From assembly GCA_029960885.1 (NCBI GenBank), contig JASBVV010000046.1, forward strand, positions 41,895 through 105,894: a stretch of DNA of 64,000 nt, written 5' to 3'. Position 1 is the stretch's first letter; every line of letters begins with the position of its first letter. A model generated the notes under the pieces. The model saw only the letters and a program-made list of their open reading frames with translations, was not told the origin of the DNA and did no database searches. A program made the translations under genes and the position numbers. Shown here piece by piece: positions 1 through 11,625 of the stretch. The DNA is from Kyrpidia sp. GTDB lineage: Bacteria; Bacillota; Bacilli; Kyrpidiales; Kyrpidiaceae.

Positions 1-120
1 GTGGAGGTGCCTCTGGACGAAGTGACCCATCACATGAAAGAGGAGAAGCTCGGTTGGCGCAAAGGCGTGGCGGCTCGGTTGCGAATGTACTGGGACATTT
101 TGAAGGTGATGGCCAAATGA
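1..120 (+). CDS. C-terminal fragment of an unidentified protein (…VEVPLDEVTHHMKEEKLGWRKGVAARLRMYWDILKVMAK*)
   Basis: Frame 1 is open from the window edge to TGA at 118-120, overlapping the polC ATG (ATGA). Confidence 0.55.
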   Translation: MEVPLDEVTHHMKEEKLGWRKGVAARLRMYWDILKVMAK

Positions 121-3100
121 CACAACCAGCGGCACAGCGGGGGCCGCATGCGCAACGGCCATGGGCCGGACGTATCGGCTCCATGCGTCCGGAGCTCGTA
201 TCGGTGTTGAACGAATGTGATATAAGAAAGATTTCCGTATCGCCCAAGACGTTGTCCGGACACCTGTATGTCGAGCTCGCACGCCCATTGTCGCCCGATA
301 CCTGGGCCGCCCTGGAGGATGCGCTGGCGTCACTGGCGGCTTCCTGCGGAGGCTGGAGGCTCGAGGTTTGGACCCGGGTCATCGACCGGAAAAAGGCGGA
401 AGAGGCGGTAGAGGCGTATTTTCCGTTGTGCGCGAAAAGGGCGGGGTGCCCGGATGTGCTGTTCCGGCAGTTGACGGCCTCGTACGACGGGGACGACCGG
501 CTCCGGCTGACGGCTCCTCATGATGTCGTGTTGGCCGCGGTCCGAAATCGCGGTTTTGAGGAAACCATTCAGAGGTGGTATCACCGGACTCTCGGCCTGC
601 CGCTAAAGGTCCGGTGGGAGGTCGAGCGCCGGGACGATTGGTTCGGGGAAATCCGGGACCGGTGCCGGGAAGAGGAACGGGCCTTGGTGGAAGAGTTGAC
701 GGCGGCGCCAAAACCGGCAGACGCTCCCGACGAGCCAACGGATGAAGCGGAAGATCCGGTTCTCCTGGGCAAGCCCGTAACAGATCCACCGGTATCGCTG
801 CGCGCCATTGCCGAGGAAGCCCGGGACGTCACCGTGGAAGGAACGGTATTCTTTGTGGAAAACCGAGAGTTGTCCAGCGGACGGATTCTGTACCATTTCC
901 ACCTCACGGACCGCACCGATTCGATCTCGGTCAAGGCCTTCGCCAAACCCGACCGGCAAACCCAGGGATTGGAGCGCCTGAACAAAGGGAGCTGGGTCCG
1001 CGTGCGGGGGACGGTGACGTACGACACGTTCGCGAAGGAACTGGTCCTGATGGCTCAGGACATCATGATGGTCCCGCCCCGCAGGCGTCGCGACGCCAGC
1101 GAGATGAAACGCGTGGAACTGCACCTCCATACGCCGATGAGTGCCTTGGACGGGGTCAGTGCTCCGGCCGACTTGGTGCGGAGGGCGGCGGAGTGGGGAC
1201 ATCCCGCCTTGGCCGTGACCGACCACGGCGTCGCCCAAGCATTCCCGGATTTCTTCAAGGAAGCCCGGAAGGCGGGAATCAAGCCGATCCTGGGGATCGA
1301 AGCCTATCTGGTCGACGATGGGTCCCCGGTGGTGATCAATCCCGATCACCGGGCTTTGGAAGGGGCGGAGTTCGTGGTGTTCGACACCGAAACGACGGGT
1401 CTCAACGCCAGGGAGCACACCCTGATCGAGATCGCCGCGGTGAAAGTGCGCGGAGGAGAGCTGATCGATCAATACGCCACACTCATCGACCCCGGCGTGC
1501 CCATTTCGCCGAAGATCCAGGAGTTAACGGGAATTTCCGACGACATGGTCAAAGGTCAGCCGGGTGTCGCCGAGGCCGTGGAGCAATTCCGGCAGTTCGC
1601 GGGCGGAGCGGTGTTGGTGGCGCACAATGCCGAGTTTGACATGGGTTTTTTGCACGCGGCCGCCAGAAAGCTGGGACTGCCGGCCTGGGAACACCCGGTT
1701 TTGGACACGTTGGCCCTGGCCCGGATTTTATATCCGGCGGATCGCAATCACCGCCTCAAGACGCTCACCCAAAAATTTGGCGTCGAGTTGGTCCATCATC
1801 ACCGGGCTCTGGCGGACGCCGAGGCGACAGCGAAAGTGTTTCTGCACCTGTTGCGGGAGATCGAAAAGCGGGGCGTGCGGTTCCTGGATGAGTGCAACGG
1901 CCTGGAGCGGGGTATCGACGTGTCACATGCCCGACCCTACCACGCCACCATTCTGGTGAAAAACCGGACAGGGTTGAAAAATCTCTACAAACTGATCTCC
2001 TTGGCGCACACCCGGTATCTCCATCGCCAGCCCCGGATTCCCCGGAGCGAATGGGTCAAATACCGCGAAGGCCTGATGCTCGGGACGGCATGCCTTCACG
2101 GTGAGCTGTTCCAGGCCATGCTGCGCGGGAGAACCGATGACGAGCTCCTCGACATCATCCGGTTTTACGATTACGTGGAAATCCAGCCCCTCGATCAGTA
2201 CCGGCCGCTGCTCCACGATGAGCAGATTCGCGATCTCGAGACGGTGGCCGAGTACCATCGCCGAATCCTCGAACTGGCGGACCGGGCGGGAAGACCGGTG
2301 GTGGCCACCGGGGACGTTCATTACCTGGATCCGGAAGACCGGATTTTTCGGGACATCCTTCAGGCCGGTTCAAACATGGACCCCAGCGACCCGGATTCCG
2401 GATATCAATTTCGCACCACCGGGGAGATGCTCGAAGCGTTTCGCCATTTGGGCGAGCGGGCGTACGAGGTGGTTGTGGAGAACACGAACCGGATCGCCGA
2501 GGAGATCGAGATGGTCAAACCCATACCTGACGACCTGTATACGCCGGTCATCGACGGGGCCGAGGAGCAAATTCGGTCTTTGGCTTACGAGAAGGCCAAA
2601 CGTTTATATGGCGACCCCATGCCGGAATTGGTGCGCGCCCGGCTGGAAAAGGAATTGAACAGCATTATCAATCACGGTTACGCGGTAATCTACCTGATTG
2701 CCCATAAGCTGGTGACCAAATCCCTTGAAGACGGATATTTGGTCGGATCCCGGGGATCGGTGGGTTCGTCGTTTGTGGCCGCGATGACCGATATCACCGA
2801 GGTCAATCCCCTGCCCCCCCATTATCTGTGTCCGGGTTGTCAATTCAGTGAATTCGTCACGGACGGATCGGTGGGGTCGGGGTTCGATCTGCCCGATCGA
2901 AATTGTCCGCGGTGCGGGACAAAACTGCTCAAGGACGGACATGACATTCCCTTTGAAACGTTTATGGGCTTTAAAGGAGACAAGGTGCCGGATATCGACC
3001 TGAATTTTTCCGGAGAATATCAGAGCCGGGCCCACCGGCACACCGAGCAGTTGTTCGGGGCGGATCACGTGTTTCGGGCGGGCACCATCTCCACCGTGGC

Positions 3101-4412
3101 GGAGAAAACCGCCTACGGGTATGTTCGGAAGTTTGCCGAGGAGCGCGGGATGCAGTTGCGGAGTGCGGAGATGTCTCGATTGGTTCAGGGGTGTACGGGG
3201 ATCAAACGCACCACCGGACAACATCCCGGGGGCCTCATGGTGGTGCCGAGCAACAAGGAGATCTACGACTTCTGCCCGATTCAATATCCGGCCGACGACA
3301 AAAACGCCGGAACCCGGACCACCCATTTTGATTACCACTCCATTCACGACAATTTGCTGAAACTGGACTTGTTGGGCCACGACGATCCGACGGTCATCCG
3401 GATGCTCCAAGATCTGACCGGCCGATCGCCGAAAGAACTCCCGGTGGATGATCCCGAGACCATGGGGATTTTCAGCGGCACCGAAGTGCTCGGGGTGACC
3501 CCGGAACAGATCCGAAGCACCGTCGGTACGTACGGGATTCCGGAGTTCGGGACGAAATTCGTCCGTCAGATGCTGGAGGACACAAAGCCCAAGACCTTTG
3601 CCGAACTGGTCAGGATCTCGGGGCTGTCCCACGGCACGGACGTCTGGTTGAACAACGCCCAGGATCTGATTCGCAGCGGGACGGCAAGACTGTCCGAAGT
3701 GATCTCCACCCGGGACGACATCATGGTCTATCTGATTCAGAAGGGCCTTGAGCCGAGTCGCGCCTTTCGGATCATGGAATCGGTCAGAAAAGGGAAAGGA
3801 CTGACGGACGAGGACGAGGCCGAGATGAGGGCGCACGGGGTGCCGGATTGGTACATCGCTTCGTGCAAAAAGATCAAGTACATGTTTCCCAAGGCCCATG
3901 CCACCGCCTACGTCTTGATGGCGGTGCGGATCGCCTACTTCAAAGTGCACGATCCCCTGGCGTTTTATGCCACGTATTTCACCGTCCGGGCGGATGATTT
4001 TGACCTGGAGTTGGTTTTGCGCGGGTCCGATTCGGTTCTCCGGCGGATCGAGGCCATCGAAGCGAAAGGGGTACAGGCCACTGCCAAAGAGAAAGGGTTG
4101 CTCACCGTACTGGAAGTGGCGTTGGAAATGCTGGAAAGGGGATACCGGTTTACTCCTTTGGATTTGTACCGGTCGGATGCCACCCGGTTTTTGCCGGACG
4201 GTGAGCGCCGGCTCATTCCGCCGTTTTCCGCCGTTCCCGGAATTGGCGAGTCGGCGGCTCGCAATGTGGCGGCGGCCCGGGAAGAGGGCGAATTTCTCTC
4301 GGTACAGGATCTGCAGGAGAGAGCCCGCCTGTCCAGGCCGGTGGTGGAGTTGTTGGATCACATGGGATGCCTGAAGGATCTCCCGGAAACCAATCAACTG
4401 TCCCTGTTTTGA
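117..4412 (+). CDS. polC: DNA polymerase III PolC-type alpha subunit (Gram-positive, embedded exonuclease)
   Basis: Long ORF with OB domain, PHP (HLHTPMSALDG), DEDD exonuclease (FVVFDTETTGLN) and PolC polymerase motifs (KGDKVPDIDLNFSGEYQ). Confidence 0.97.
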   Translation: MTQPAAQRGPHAQRPWAGRIGSMRPELVSVLNECDIRKISVSPKTLSGHLYVELARPLSPDTWAALEDALASLAASCGGWRLEVWTRVIDRKKAEEAVEAYFPLCAKRAGCPDVLFRQLTASYDGDDRLRLTAPHDVVLAAVRNRGFEETIQRWYHRTLGLPLKVRWEVERRDDWFGEIRDRCREEERALVEELTAAPKPADAPDEPTDEAEDPVLLGKPVTDPPVSLRAIAEEARDVTVEGTVFFVENRELSSGRILYHFHLTDRTDSISVKAFAKPDRQTQGLERLNKGSWVRVRGTVTYDTFAKELVLMAQDIMMVPPRRRRDASEMKRVELHLHTPMSALDGVSAPADLVRRAAEWGHPALAVTDHGVAQAFPDFFKEARKAGIKPILGIEAYLVDDGSPVVINPDHRALEGAEFVVFDTETTGLNAREHTLIEIAAVKVRGGELIDQYATLIDPGVPISPKIQELTGISDDMVKGQPGVAEAVEQFRQFAGGAVLVAHNAEFDMGFLHAAARKLGLPAWEHPVLDTLALARILYPADRNHRLKTLTQKFGVELVHHHRALADAEATAKVFLHLLREIEKRGVRFLDECNGLERGIDVSHARPYHATILVKNRTGLKNLYKLISLAHTRYLHRQPRIPRSEWVKYREGLMLGTACLHGELFQAMLRGRTDDELLDIIRFYDYVEIQPLDQYRPLLHDEQIRDLETVAEYHRRILELADRAGRPVVATGDVHYLDPEDRIFRDILQAGSNMDPSDPDSGYQFRTTGEMLEAFRHLGERAYEVVVENTNRIAEEIEMVKPIPDDLYTPVIDGAEEQIRSLAYEKAKRLYGDPMPELVRARLEKELNSIINHGYAVIYLIAHKLVTKSLEDGYLVGSRGSVGSSFVAAMTDITEVNPLPPHYLCPGCQFSEFVTDGSVGSGFDLPDRNCPRCGTKLLKDGHDIPFETFMGFKGDKVPDIDLNFSGEYQSRAHRHTEQLFGADHVFRAGTISTVAEKTAYGYVRKFAEERGMQLRSAEMSRLVQGCTGIKRTTGQHPGGLMVVPSNKEIYDFCPIQYPADDKNAGTRTTHFDYHSIHDNLLKLDLLGHDDPTVIRMLQDLTGRSPKELPVDDPETMGIFSGTEVLGVTPEQIRSTVGTYGIPEFGTKFVRQMLEDTKPKTFAELVRISGLSHGTDVWLNNAQDLIRSGTARLSEVISTRDDIMVYLIQKGLEPSRAFRIMESVRKGKGLTDEDEAEMRAHGVPDWYIASCKKIKYMFPKAHATAYVLMAVRIAYFKVHDPLAFYATYFTVRADDFDLELVLRGSDSVLRRIEAIEAKGVQATAKEKGLLTVLEVALEMLERGYRFTPLDLYRSDATRFLPDGERRLIPPFSAVPGIGESAARNVAAAREEGEFLSVQDLQERARLSRPVVELLDHMGCLKDLPETNQLSLF

Positions 4413-4433
4413 CCGGGATCGCCTTTCGACTCC

Positions 4434-4462
4434 TTGCGACTTGTTCCGGACAGTGATATACT
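4434..4462 (+). promoter_or_regulatory. Candidate SigA promoter upstream of rimP
   Basis: TTGCGA-N17-TATACT. Confidence 0.55.
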
Positions 4463-4496
4463 TGTTTTGCTATGATGCGGATACCGTTGGTGACGT

Positions 4497-4518
4497 AAGA
4501 GTGGGGCAACCCACTCTT
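4497..4518 (+). promoter_or_regulatory. Leader hairpin/attenuator upstream of rimP-nusA
   Basis: AAGAGTGGG-GCAA-CCCACTCTT followed by T-rich sequence, between the candidate promoter and rimP. Confidence 0.5.
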
Positions 4519-4580
4519 TCGATTTGTTGGGAAGCGGACCTGGGGGTTGGAGACCCGGCGGGACGCACAGGGGGGGTTCG

Positions 4581-5045
4581 ATGGCAAGAAAACGGGTCAC
4601 CGCAGTGGTGGAGGAACTCGCCCGCCCGATTGTCGAGGGCGAGGGACTGGAACTGGTGGACGTGGAATATGTCAAAGAAGGTGCGAACTGGTTTTTGCGG
4701 GTGTTCATCGATCGCCCGGAAGGCGGGGTCGACATCGACGACTGCAGTCGGGTGAGCGAACGTTTGTCCGATCGCCTGGACGAGGTCGACCCCATCCCCA
4801 ACAGCTACTTCCTTGAGGTTTCCTCGCCCGGCGTCGAGCGGCCCCTTAAAAACATCGACGCCCTTCGCCGGGCCGTGGGCCAAACCGTGTCCGTGACCAC
4901 GTACGAACCGATCGATGGACGGAGGGCATTTCAGGGAGTGCTGACCGGGGTCGACGAGGATGAGCTCCTGGTGAAAGACGGGGATATCACATGGAACATC
5001 CCGTATCGCGCGGTGGCGTCTGCGCGCACGGTCTTTCTGCCGTGA
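4581..5045 (+). CDS. rimP: Ribosome maturation factor RimP
   Basis: [34 protein letters not shown]…; position upstream of nusA. Confidence 0.93.
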   Translation: MARKRVTAVVEELARPIVEGEGLELVDVEYVKEGANWFLRVFIDRPEGGVDIDDCSRVSERLSDRLDEVDPIPNSYFLEVSSPGVERPLKNIDALRRAVGQTVSVTTYEPIDGRRAFQGVLTGVDEDELLVKDGDITWNIPYRAVASARTVFLP

Positions 5046-5083
5046 CCGGGGCATCGTGGAGGAAGGGGGAGGCACCGGCCGTC

Positions 5084-6241
5084 ATGAACCAAGATTTTAT
5101 TGAAGCGCTGGATCAGTTGGAGCGGGAGAAGGGCATTAGCAAAGATGTCCTGATCGAGGCCATCGAGGCCGCTTTGATTTCCGGATACAAGCGGAATTTC
5201 AACTCCGCGGCCAACGTGCGGGTGGACGTCAACCGGGAGACCGGCGACGTGAAGGTCTTTGCCAGAAAAACCGTCGTGGAGGAACCGGACGATCCCCGAT
5301 TGGAGATTTCCGTCGACGCGGCGGAGCAGATCAGTCCGCACTACACCGTGGGGGATGTCGTGGAAATCGAGGTCACTCCGAAAGACTTCGGTCGAATAGC
5401 CGCTCAAACGGCCAAGCAGGTCGTCACCCAGCGAATTCGCGAGGCCGAGCGGGGCCTGATTTACAACGAATATGTCGACCGGGAGGAAGACATCGTCACA
5501 GGGATCGTTCAGCGCCAAGACGCCCGGTACACGTACATTGATCTGGGAAAGGTCGAGGCGCTGCTGCCCTTTCATGAACAAATCCCCGGAGAAAAGCTCA
5601 AACAGGGCGACCGGGTGAAATGCTATATCACGAAGGTGGAGAAAACCACGAAGGGGCCTCAGGTGTTGTTGTCCAGAACGCACCCGGGCCTTCTTCGCCG
5701 GTTGTTTGAATTGGAAGTGCCCGAAATCTACGACGGTGTTGTGGAAATCAAATCGGTGGCCAGAGAGGCCGGGCATCGGTCCAAGATCGCCGTCCATTCC
5801 CGAAAACCCGAGGTCGATCCCGTGGGTGCCTGTGTCGGACCCCGGGGTATGCGGGTCCAGCACGTCGTGGCCGAATTGCACGGGGAGAAAATCGACATCG
5901 TCAAATGGAGTGAAGATCCGGGTGAATTTGTGAAACATGCCCTGAGCCCGGCCAAGGTGGTCAGCGTCGATGTGTCGGAGACCGAACGCCTCGCCCGGGT
6001 GGTCGTGCCGGACTACCAACTGTCCCTGGCCATTGGCAAGGAAGGTCAGAATGCCCGCCTTGCGGCCAAATTGACGGGGTGGAAAATCGACATTAAGAGC
6101 CAGTCCCAGGTCGAGTCGGCCGACGCCGCCGTCGTCCCGGAAGAGAGGGACGAGCGGGAGGGTCCGGAACCGGATTGGTCCGCCGCCGACGAAGGGTCCG
6201 AGATCCCGGAGAACGAGTGGGCCGCGGAGCGGCCGGAATGA
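5084..6241 (+). CDS. nusA: Transcription termination/antitermination factor NusA
   Basis: MNQDFIEALDQLEREKGISKDVLIEAIEAAL…; S1 and KH domain sequence. Confidence 0.97.
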   Translation: MNQDFIEALDQLEREKGISKDVLIEAIEAALISGYKRNFNSAANVRVDVNRETGDVKVFARKTVVEEPDDPRLEISVDAAEQISPHYTVGDVVEIEVTPKDFGRIAAQTAKQVVTQRIREAERGLIYNEYVDREEDIVTGIVQRQDARYTYIDLGKVEALLPFHEQIPGEKLKQGDRVKCYITKVEKTTKGPQVLLSRTHPGLLRRLFELEVPEIYDGVVEIKSVAREAGHRSKIAVHSRKPEVDPVGACVGPRGMRVQHVVAELHGEKIDIVKWSEDPGEFVKHALSPAKVVSVDVSETERLARVVVPDYQLSLAIGKEGQNARLAAKLTGWKIDIKSQSQVESADAAVVPEERDEREGPEPDWSAADEGSEIPENEWAAERPE

Positions 6242-6253
6242 GGAGGATCCACG

Positions 6254-6529
6254 ATGGGACCCAAGCGTGTGCCAATGCGAAAGTGCATCGGATGTCAGAA
6301 CATGAAAGGGAAGCGCGAACTCATCCGCATCGTGGCCACCCCTGACGGTCCGATCCGGTTGGATCCCACGGGAAAGCTGGCGGGCCGCGGTGCCTACCTC
6401 TGTCCTTCCGCGGATTGTTTTGAGCGGGCGCACAAGCGAAAAGCGTTGGAGAGGGCCCTGAAGCGCCCGGTCTCCGCCGAGGTGTGGGAGTTGGTGAAAC
6501 AGCAGTTGGAGGGGACAGTTCATGGATGA
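6254..6529 (+). CDS. YlxR family RNA-binding protein
   Basis: VPMRKCIGCQNMKGKRELIRIV motif; nusA-infB context. Confidence 0.92.
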   Translation: MGPKRVPMRKCIGCQNMKGKRELIRIVATPDGPIRLDPTGKLAGRGAYLCPSADCFERAHKRKALERALKRPVSAEVWELVKQQLEGTVHG

Positions 6530-6941
6530 TCCGCGCGCCGTGGGATTGATCGGTTTGGCGAAACGGGCCGGATGTCTGGCGGTGGGGGAGCGGGCGGTCT
6601 TGGATCGCATTCGAAGCGGCTGTGCCCACTTGGTGGTCTTGGCCGCGGATGCCGGTGCGAATACGAAGAAGCGGACCACGGATAAATGCCGTTCCCATGG
6701 GGTGCCTTGGGTGGTGCTGCAAGACCGGTACACTCTCGGCAGGGCCGTGGGAAGGGGGAACGCAGTGGTGGCGGCGGTGACAGAGCGGAGATTCGCCGAG
6801 AGCCTGCTGACCAAGTTGCGGCAACATCACGGAGGTGACAGATTTGAGTCAGAAGCTCCGCGTGTACGAATACGCCAAACAACTGAATATGTCGAGCAAG
6901 GAGATTATCACCATTCTCAAAGCGCCTCGGGGTGTCGGTGA
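6522..6941 (+). CDS. L7Ae/L30e-family ribosomal protein (YlxQ-like)
   Basis: [25 protein letters not shown]; operon position. C-terminal extension overlaps the infB start. Confidence 0.85.
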   Translation: MDDPRAVGLIGLAKRAGCLAVGERAVLDRIRSGCAHLVVLAADAGANTKKRTTDKCRSHGVPWVVLQDRYTLGRAVGRGNAVVAAVTERRFAESLLTKLRQHHGGDRFESEAPRVRIRQTTEYVEQGDYHHSQSASGCR

Positions 6942-9355
6942 ACAACCATATGAGCGTGATGGACCAGGAGATGATCGATAAGGTGGAACAATTTTTCGCG
7001 GACGTCAAAGAGCGGGCCTCGCGCAAAAACGAAGAACAGGCCAAACGGACGGCCCGGGCCTCCACTCCCCCCGCGGCTCAGGCCGCCGGGCGGATGGCAT
7101 CCCCGGTGAACGGTTCGTCGAACTCGGAACCCTCCCGGAGAGAACACGGGGAGAGACCGCACCGGGGCCAGCGCGCCGACCACGGCCGGCGGCCTTCCCA
7201 GAGTTCCAAACGAAGCGGATCTGAAGGTCGCCCGGCGGCAGGCACCGGCTCGAATCGCGACCGGCGGTACGGGGATCGGCCGGCGGCCGGCTCCCAACGA
7301 ACGGCGGGACCGCGCAAGCCCGCGGCCGCGCCCCCCTCCTCCGGTGCCGGGAACGGAGGCGGATCACCGGGCCAGGCACATTCGGCCCGGAAAGGAACCC
7401 CGGCGGCCGGCCGGAGAGACACCACGGCGGCGATGGTGATCGATCAGTATGAGGACCTCGATGCCCCGGTGGTGCGGGGAGAGCGGATTGTTCGCAAATC
7501 CAAGCCGTCGCCCAAAAGTGAGAAGGACAGCAGGAAAGCGGCGCCGCCGTCCCGGTCCCAGCAGCGACGGGAGCGGCGCGTCCACCGGGAGGCGGCGGCC
7601 GATACGCCGAAACAGATTGTGGTCGAAGGCCCGATGACCGTCGGCGATTTCGCGAACCTGCTCAAAAAAGAGGCCAGCGATGTGATCAAGAAGTTGCTGT
7701 TCCTCGGGGTCATGGCGACGATCAACCAGGAGATCGACGTGGACGCCATGACTCTGGTCGCCCAAGAATACGGCATCGAACTCCAGTACAAAGAACCCCG
7801 GGACGAGGAATTGGAAGATCTCCTCTGGGAGGAAGACAACCCGAAGGATTTGGTTCCGCGTCCGCCGGTGGTGACGATCATGGGTCACGTGGATCACGGG
7901 AAAACCACGCTGCTTGACGCCATCCGCCAGACCAATGTCACCGCCCAAGAAGCCGGCGGGATCACCCAGCACATCGGCGCCTATCAGGTGGAGGCGGGCG
8001 TCAAACGGATTACGTTTCTCGATACGCCGGGCCATGAGGCGTTCACCAGCATGAGAGCCCGCGGCGCCCAGGTGACCGACATTTGCGTGTTGGTGGTGGC
8101 GGCGGACGACGGAGTGATGCCTCAAACGGTGGAAGCGATCAACCATGCCAAGGCGGCCGGCGTGCCCATTGTGGTGGCGGTGAACAAGATCGACAAACCG
8201 GATGCCAACCCCGATCGGGTCAAACAGGAGTTGACCGAACACGGCCTTGTGCCCGAGGAGTGGGGCGGGGACACGATTTTCGTGCCGGTCTCGGCTCTGC
8301 GCAAGCAGGGGATTGAAGATTTGCTGGAGATGATTCTGCTCGTGGCGGAGATGGCCGAACTCAAAGCCAATCCGTCCGCCCGGCCCCGGGGCACGGTGAT
8401 CGAGGCGGAATTGGATAAAGGACGCGGCCCGGTGGCCACGGTCTTGGTCCAAAACGGCACCTTGCGAGTGGGAGACATTGTGATCGCGGGGACCACTTTC
8501 GGCCGGGTGCGGGCCATGGTCAACGACCGCGGGCGCAGAGTCAAAGAGGCGGGGCCGTCCGCTCCGGTGGAAATCCTGGGGTTGAACGGAGTGCCGATGG
8601 CGGGCGACGCCTTCGTGGTTTATGACGATGAACGCAAAGCCAGGTTGGTGGCTGAGAAGAGGCACAATAAACAGCGGGCGGAGGAATTGAAGTCCCAGAC
8701 CAAAGTGACCCTGGACGACTTGTACAAGCAAATCCAGGAAGGGCAGGTCAAAGAACTCAATGTGGTGCTGAAGGCGGACGTCCAGGGATCGGTGGAGGCC
8801 CTGGTATCCGCATTGGAACGCATTGATATTGAAGGGGTGCGGGTCCGGGTGATCCACCACGGGGTCGGCGCCATCACCGAGACGGATATCCTGCTCGCCA
8901 CCGCGTCCAACGCCATCGTGATCGGTTTCAACGTCCGTCCGGAACCCGGCGCCCGGCAGATGGCCGAGGCGGAAAAGGTGGACATTCGGCTGTACCGGGT
9001 GATCTACAACGTCATTGAAGAAATTGAAGCGGCTCTCAAGGGCATGTTGGATCCCGAATACCGCGAGGTCATCCTCGGGCGGGCCGAAGTTCGGCAGACG
9101 TTCAAGGTATCCAAAATCGGCACCATCGCCGGCTGTTACGTGGTGGAAGGCAAGGTGCAGCGGGGCGCCAGCGCCCGGGTGGTCCGGGACGGGATCGTGA
9201 TCTATGAAGGGGCCGTCGATTCCCTGAAACGGTTCAAAGACGACGTTCGGGAAGTGGCGGAAGGATACGAATGCGGCATGACCCTGGAACGGTTCAACGA
9301 TATTAAAGAAGGCGACATCATTGAAGTGTTCACCATGCAGCCGGTCAAAGTTTGA
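6844..9355 (+). CDS. infB: Translation initiation factor IF-2, with an apparent +1 nt frame break near 6919-6921
   Basis: GTPase motifs ([26 protein letters not shown]). The N-terminal IF2N start (TTG 6844, [26 protein letters not shown]) is in a different frame from [16 protein letters not shown] onward. Confidence 0.92.
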
Positions 9356-9370
9356 GCCTCTGGGGGGAGC

Positions 9371-9733
9371 GTGTTGACAAAGGTTCGTCCCAATCGCGTG
9401 GCGGAGCAGATCAAAAAAGAGATCACCGACATTCTGTATCATGAACTCAAGGATCCGCGGATCGGATTCGTGACCATCACCGGTGTCGAAGTGTCCCGGG
9501 ACCTGCAGCACGCCAAGGTGTTCGCCAGCGTCATGGGCAGCGAGGAGGAAAAGGCTCTCTCTTTGGAAGCGCTGCATAAGGCCACGGGATTTATCCGAAG
9601 TGAAATCGGCCGGCGGATCCGGTTGCGCCATACCCCGGAGATCGTCTTTAAACTGGACACTTCGGTGGATTACAGCCAGCGCATCTCCCATGTGATCCGG
9701 GAGTTGCAAAATGAGGGGGGAGACCGGTCGTGA
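9371..9733 (+). CDS. rbfA: Ribosome-binding factor A
   Basis: [46 protein letters not shown]. Confidence 0.95.
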   Translation: MLTKVRPNRVAEQIKKEITDILYHELKDPRIGFVTITGVEVSRDLQHAKVFASVMGSEEEKALSLEALHKATGFIRSEIGRRIRLRHTPEIVFKLDTSVDYSQRISHVIRELQNEGGDRS

Positions 9734-10710
9734 CCGAACTGGAGGAAGCGTACCGCCGGGCGGCGGCCTTTCTGCGGGAGAACGACGGTTTTCTCCTGTT
9801 GACCCATGTCCATCCGGATGGAGACGCCCTGGGTTCAGTGCTTGGGATGGCGTCGATCCTCCAAAAAATGGGCAAACGGGTGGTGATCGCCCATGAAGAA
9901 GAGATGCCCGAACGATTCGCTTATTTGCCCGGCATTGATCGGGTGGTGCGGGTTTCCGAGCTGACGGGGCGGTTTGCGGTGGGGATTTCACTGGATTGCG
10001 CGGATCGCCGGAGGCTGGGGAGGGCAGCCGAGGCGCTGATGCCGGAGGCGCGGTTGCTCAACATCGACCACCATGCGACCAACGATCGCTTCGGCGCCGA
10101 GAATCTCGTGGATTCCGGGGCCTCGGCCACATGCCAAATCGTCTGCCGTCTGGCCGGGCTGCTGGAGATTCCCCTCCGGGGCGATACGGCGGTTTGCCTG
10201 TACACGGGTCTCTTCACCGATACCGGAGGATTTCGCTACGGCAACACCACGGCGGATGTCCTGCGCTTGGCGGCGGAGATGATCGACGGCGGACTCGACC
10301 CGTACCCCATCGCGCTGCAGGCGGTGGAAACGGTGACCGAAAAGCAACTGCGCTTGTTGTCCGCCGCGTTGGCCGGCCTGCGGACCGCGGCGGAAGGCAG
10401 GGCGGCCTACATCACGGTCACCCGAAACCTGTTGGAGGAGACGGGGACCACCGTGGAGGATACCCAGGAATTGGTTAATTATGCCCGGAATTTGGCGGGG
10501 GTTGAAGTGGGCCTGATGTTTCGGGAAGAGGGAGAAAACGAGGTCAAGGTGAGCCTGCGGTCCAAACACCGCGTGGATGTCTCGGGGATTGCCGCTCAGT
10601 TCGGGGGCGGCGGACATCCCCGGGCGGCCGGATGCACGGTGGAGGGGCCGCTCCGTCAGGTGATCGACCGGGTGATGGGTGTCGTGGCGGCCCGCATCGG
10701 CCGGGGATGA
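9730..10710 (+). CDS. nrnA: DHH/DHHA1 family phosphoesterase (NrnA-like oligoribonuclease/pAp phosphatase)
   Basis: [32 protein letters not shown] motifs. Confidence 0.92.
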   Translation: MTELEEAYRRAAAFLRENDGFLLLTHVHPDGDALGSVLGMASILQKMGKRVVIAHEEEMPERFAYLPGIDRVVRVSELTGRFAVGISLDCADRRRLGRAAEALMPEARLLNIDHHATNDRFGAENLVDSGASATCQIVCRLAGLLEIPLRGDTAVCLYTGLFTDTGGFRYGNTTADVLRLAAEMIDGGLDPYPIALQAVETVTEKQLRLLSAALAGLRTAAEGRAAYITVTRNLLEETGTTVEDTQELVNYARNLAGVEVGLMFREEGENEVKVSLRSKHRVDVSGIAAQFGGGGHPRAAGCTVEGPLRQVIDRVMGVVAARIGRG

Positions 10711-10713
10711 GCG

Positions 10714-11616
10714 GTGGACGGGATTCTCATCATCGATAAACCCTCCGGGCTGACGTCCCATGACGTCGTGCAACGGATTCGGCGCTGGTTGGGCCAAGGC
10801 CGGGTGGGCCACGCCGGCACTCTGGACCCCGACGCCACCGGTGTTCTGGTGTTGTGCCTGGGACGCGCCACCCGGTTGGCGGAGTACCTGAGCGGAGAGA
10901 ACAAGGAATATGCGGGTGTGATGGCTTTGGGGGCGGCCACCGATACCCAAGATGCTTCCGGGACGGTGATCGGGCGGGTGCCGAGTCCCTCGGTGTGCCG
11001 GGACGATCTCGAGAAAGCCGCCAGGTCGCTGACGGGTTCCATCCTTCAACGTCCGCCGTCCTTCTCGGCGGTCAGAATCCGCGGGAAGCGAGCGTACGAA
11101 CTGGCCCGGGCCGGCAGGGCCGTCGATCTGCCCGCGCGGCCGGTTTCTGTGTACCGGTTTGACGTGGGTCAGCCCACCCCCCGCGGCGAGCTGGTCGACG
11201 TGCCCTTTCATGTCCAATGCTCGAAAGGCACTTATGTTCGAACACTGTGTCACGATCTCGGGGTTCGTATCGGGGTCCCCGCACACATGGTGTCTTTGCG
11301 GCGCGTTCGGCAAGGCCCATTTCACGTGGAAGAAGCCCTTTCATGGCGGGAAGTGGAAGAGGAGGGATCACTTGGGAGGCTTGCCGATCGCGTGAAACCG
11401 ATGTTCTGGGCCCTGAGGGATTGGCCGCAGATTCCCCTGAGCGCGGAAGAAGCAGAAGCCTTGCGCAACGGGAGGGATTTGCCAATCGAGGCCGGGCGAA
11501 TCGGCGAGGGCCGCAGTCCGGAATCGTTGTTGGCCGCGGTGTACCGGGATGAAGTGGCCGCCGTCTGCCGCCGGGAAGGTGAGCGAATCCGGCCGCTCAA
11601 AGTGTTTCTCACGTAG
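10714..11616 (+). CDS. truB: tRNA pseudouridine(55) synthase
   Basis: GILIIDKPSGLTSHDVV, GHAGTLDPDATGVLVLC. Confidence 0.96.
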   Translation: MDGILIIDKPSGLTSHDVVQRIRRWLGQGRVGHAGTLDPDATGVLVLCLGRATRLAEYLSGENKEYAGVMALGAATDTQDASGTVIGRVPSPSVCRDDLEKAARSLTGSILQRPPSFSAVRIRGKRAYELARAGRAVDLPARPVSVYRFDVGQPTPRGELVDVPFHVQCSKGTYVRTLCHDLGVRIGVPAHMVSLRRVRQGPFHVEEALSWREVEEEGSLGRLADRVKPMFWALRDWPQIPLSAEEAEALRNGRDLPIEAGRIGEGRSPESLLAAVYRDEVAAVCRREGERIRPLKVFLT

Positions 11617-11625
11617 GAGGTTGCC

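Noticed and set aside
2604-4397. 597-aa minus-strand ORF antisense to polC
   Set aside because: Shadow ORF of a GC-rich gene; no recognisable domain, opposite strand to an intact conserved CDS. The same applies to 4931-6814, 7364-9991, 9988-11325 and similar.
6522-6941. Extra frameshift in ylxQ suggested by its long overlap with infB
   Set aside because: The C-terminal extension is unusual, but no specific base change could be identified with confidence.
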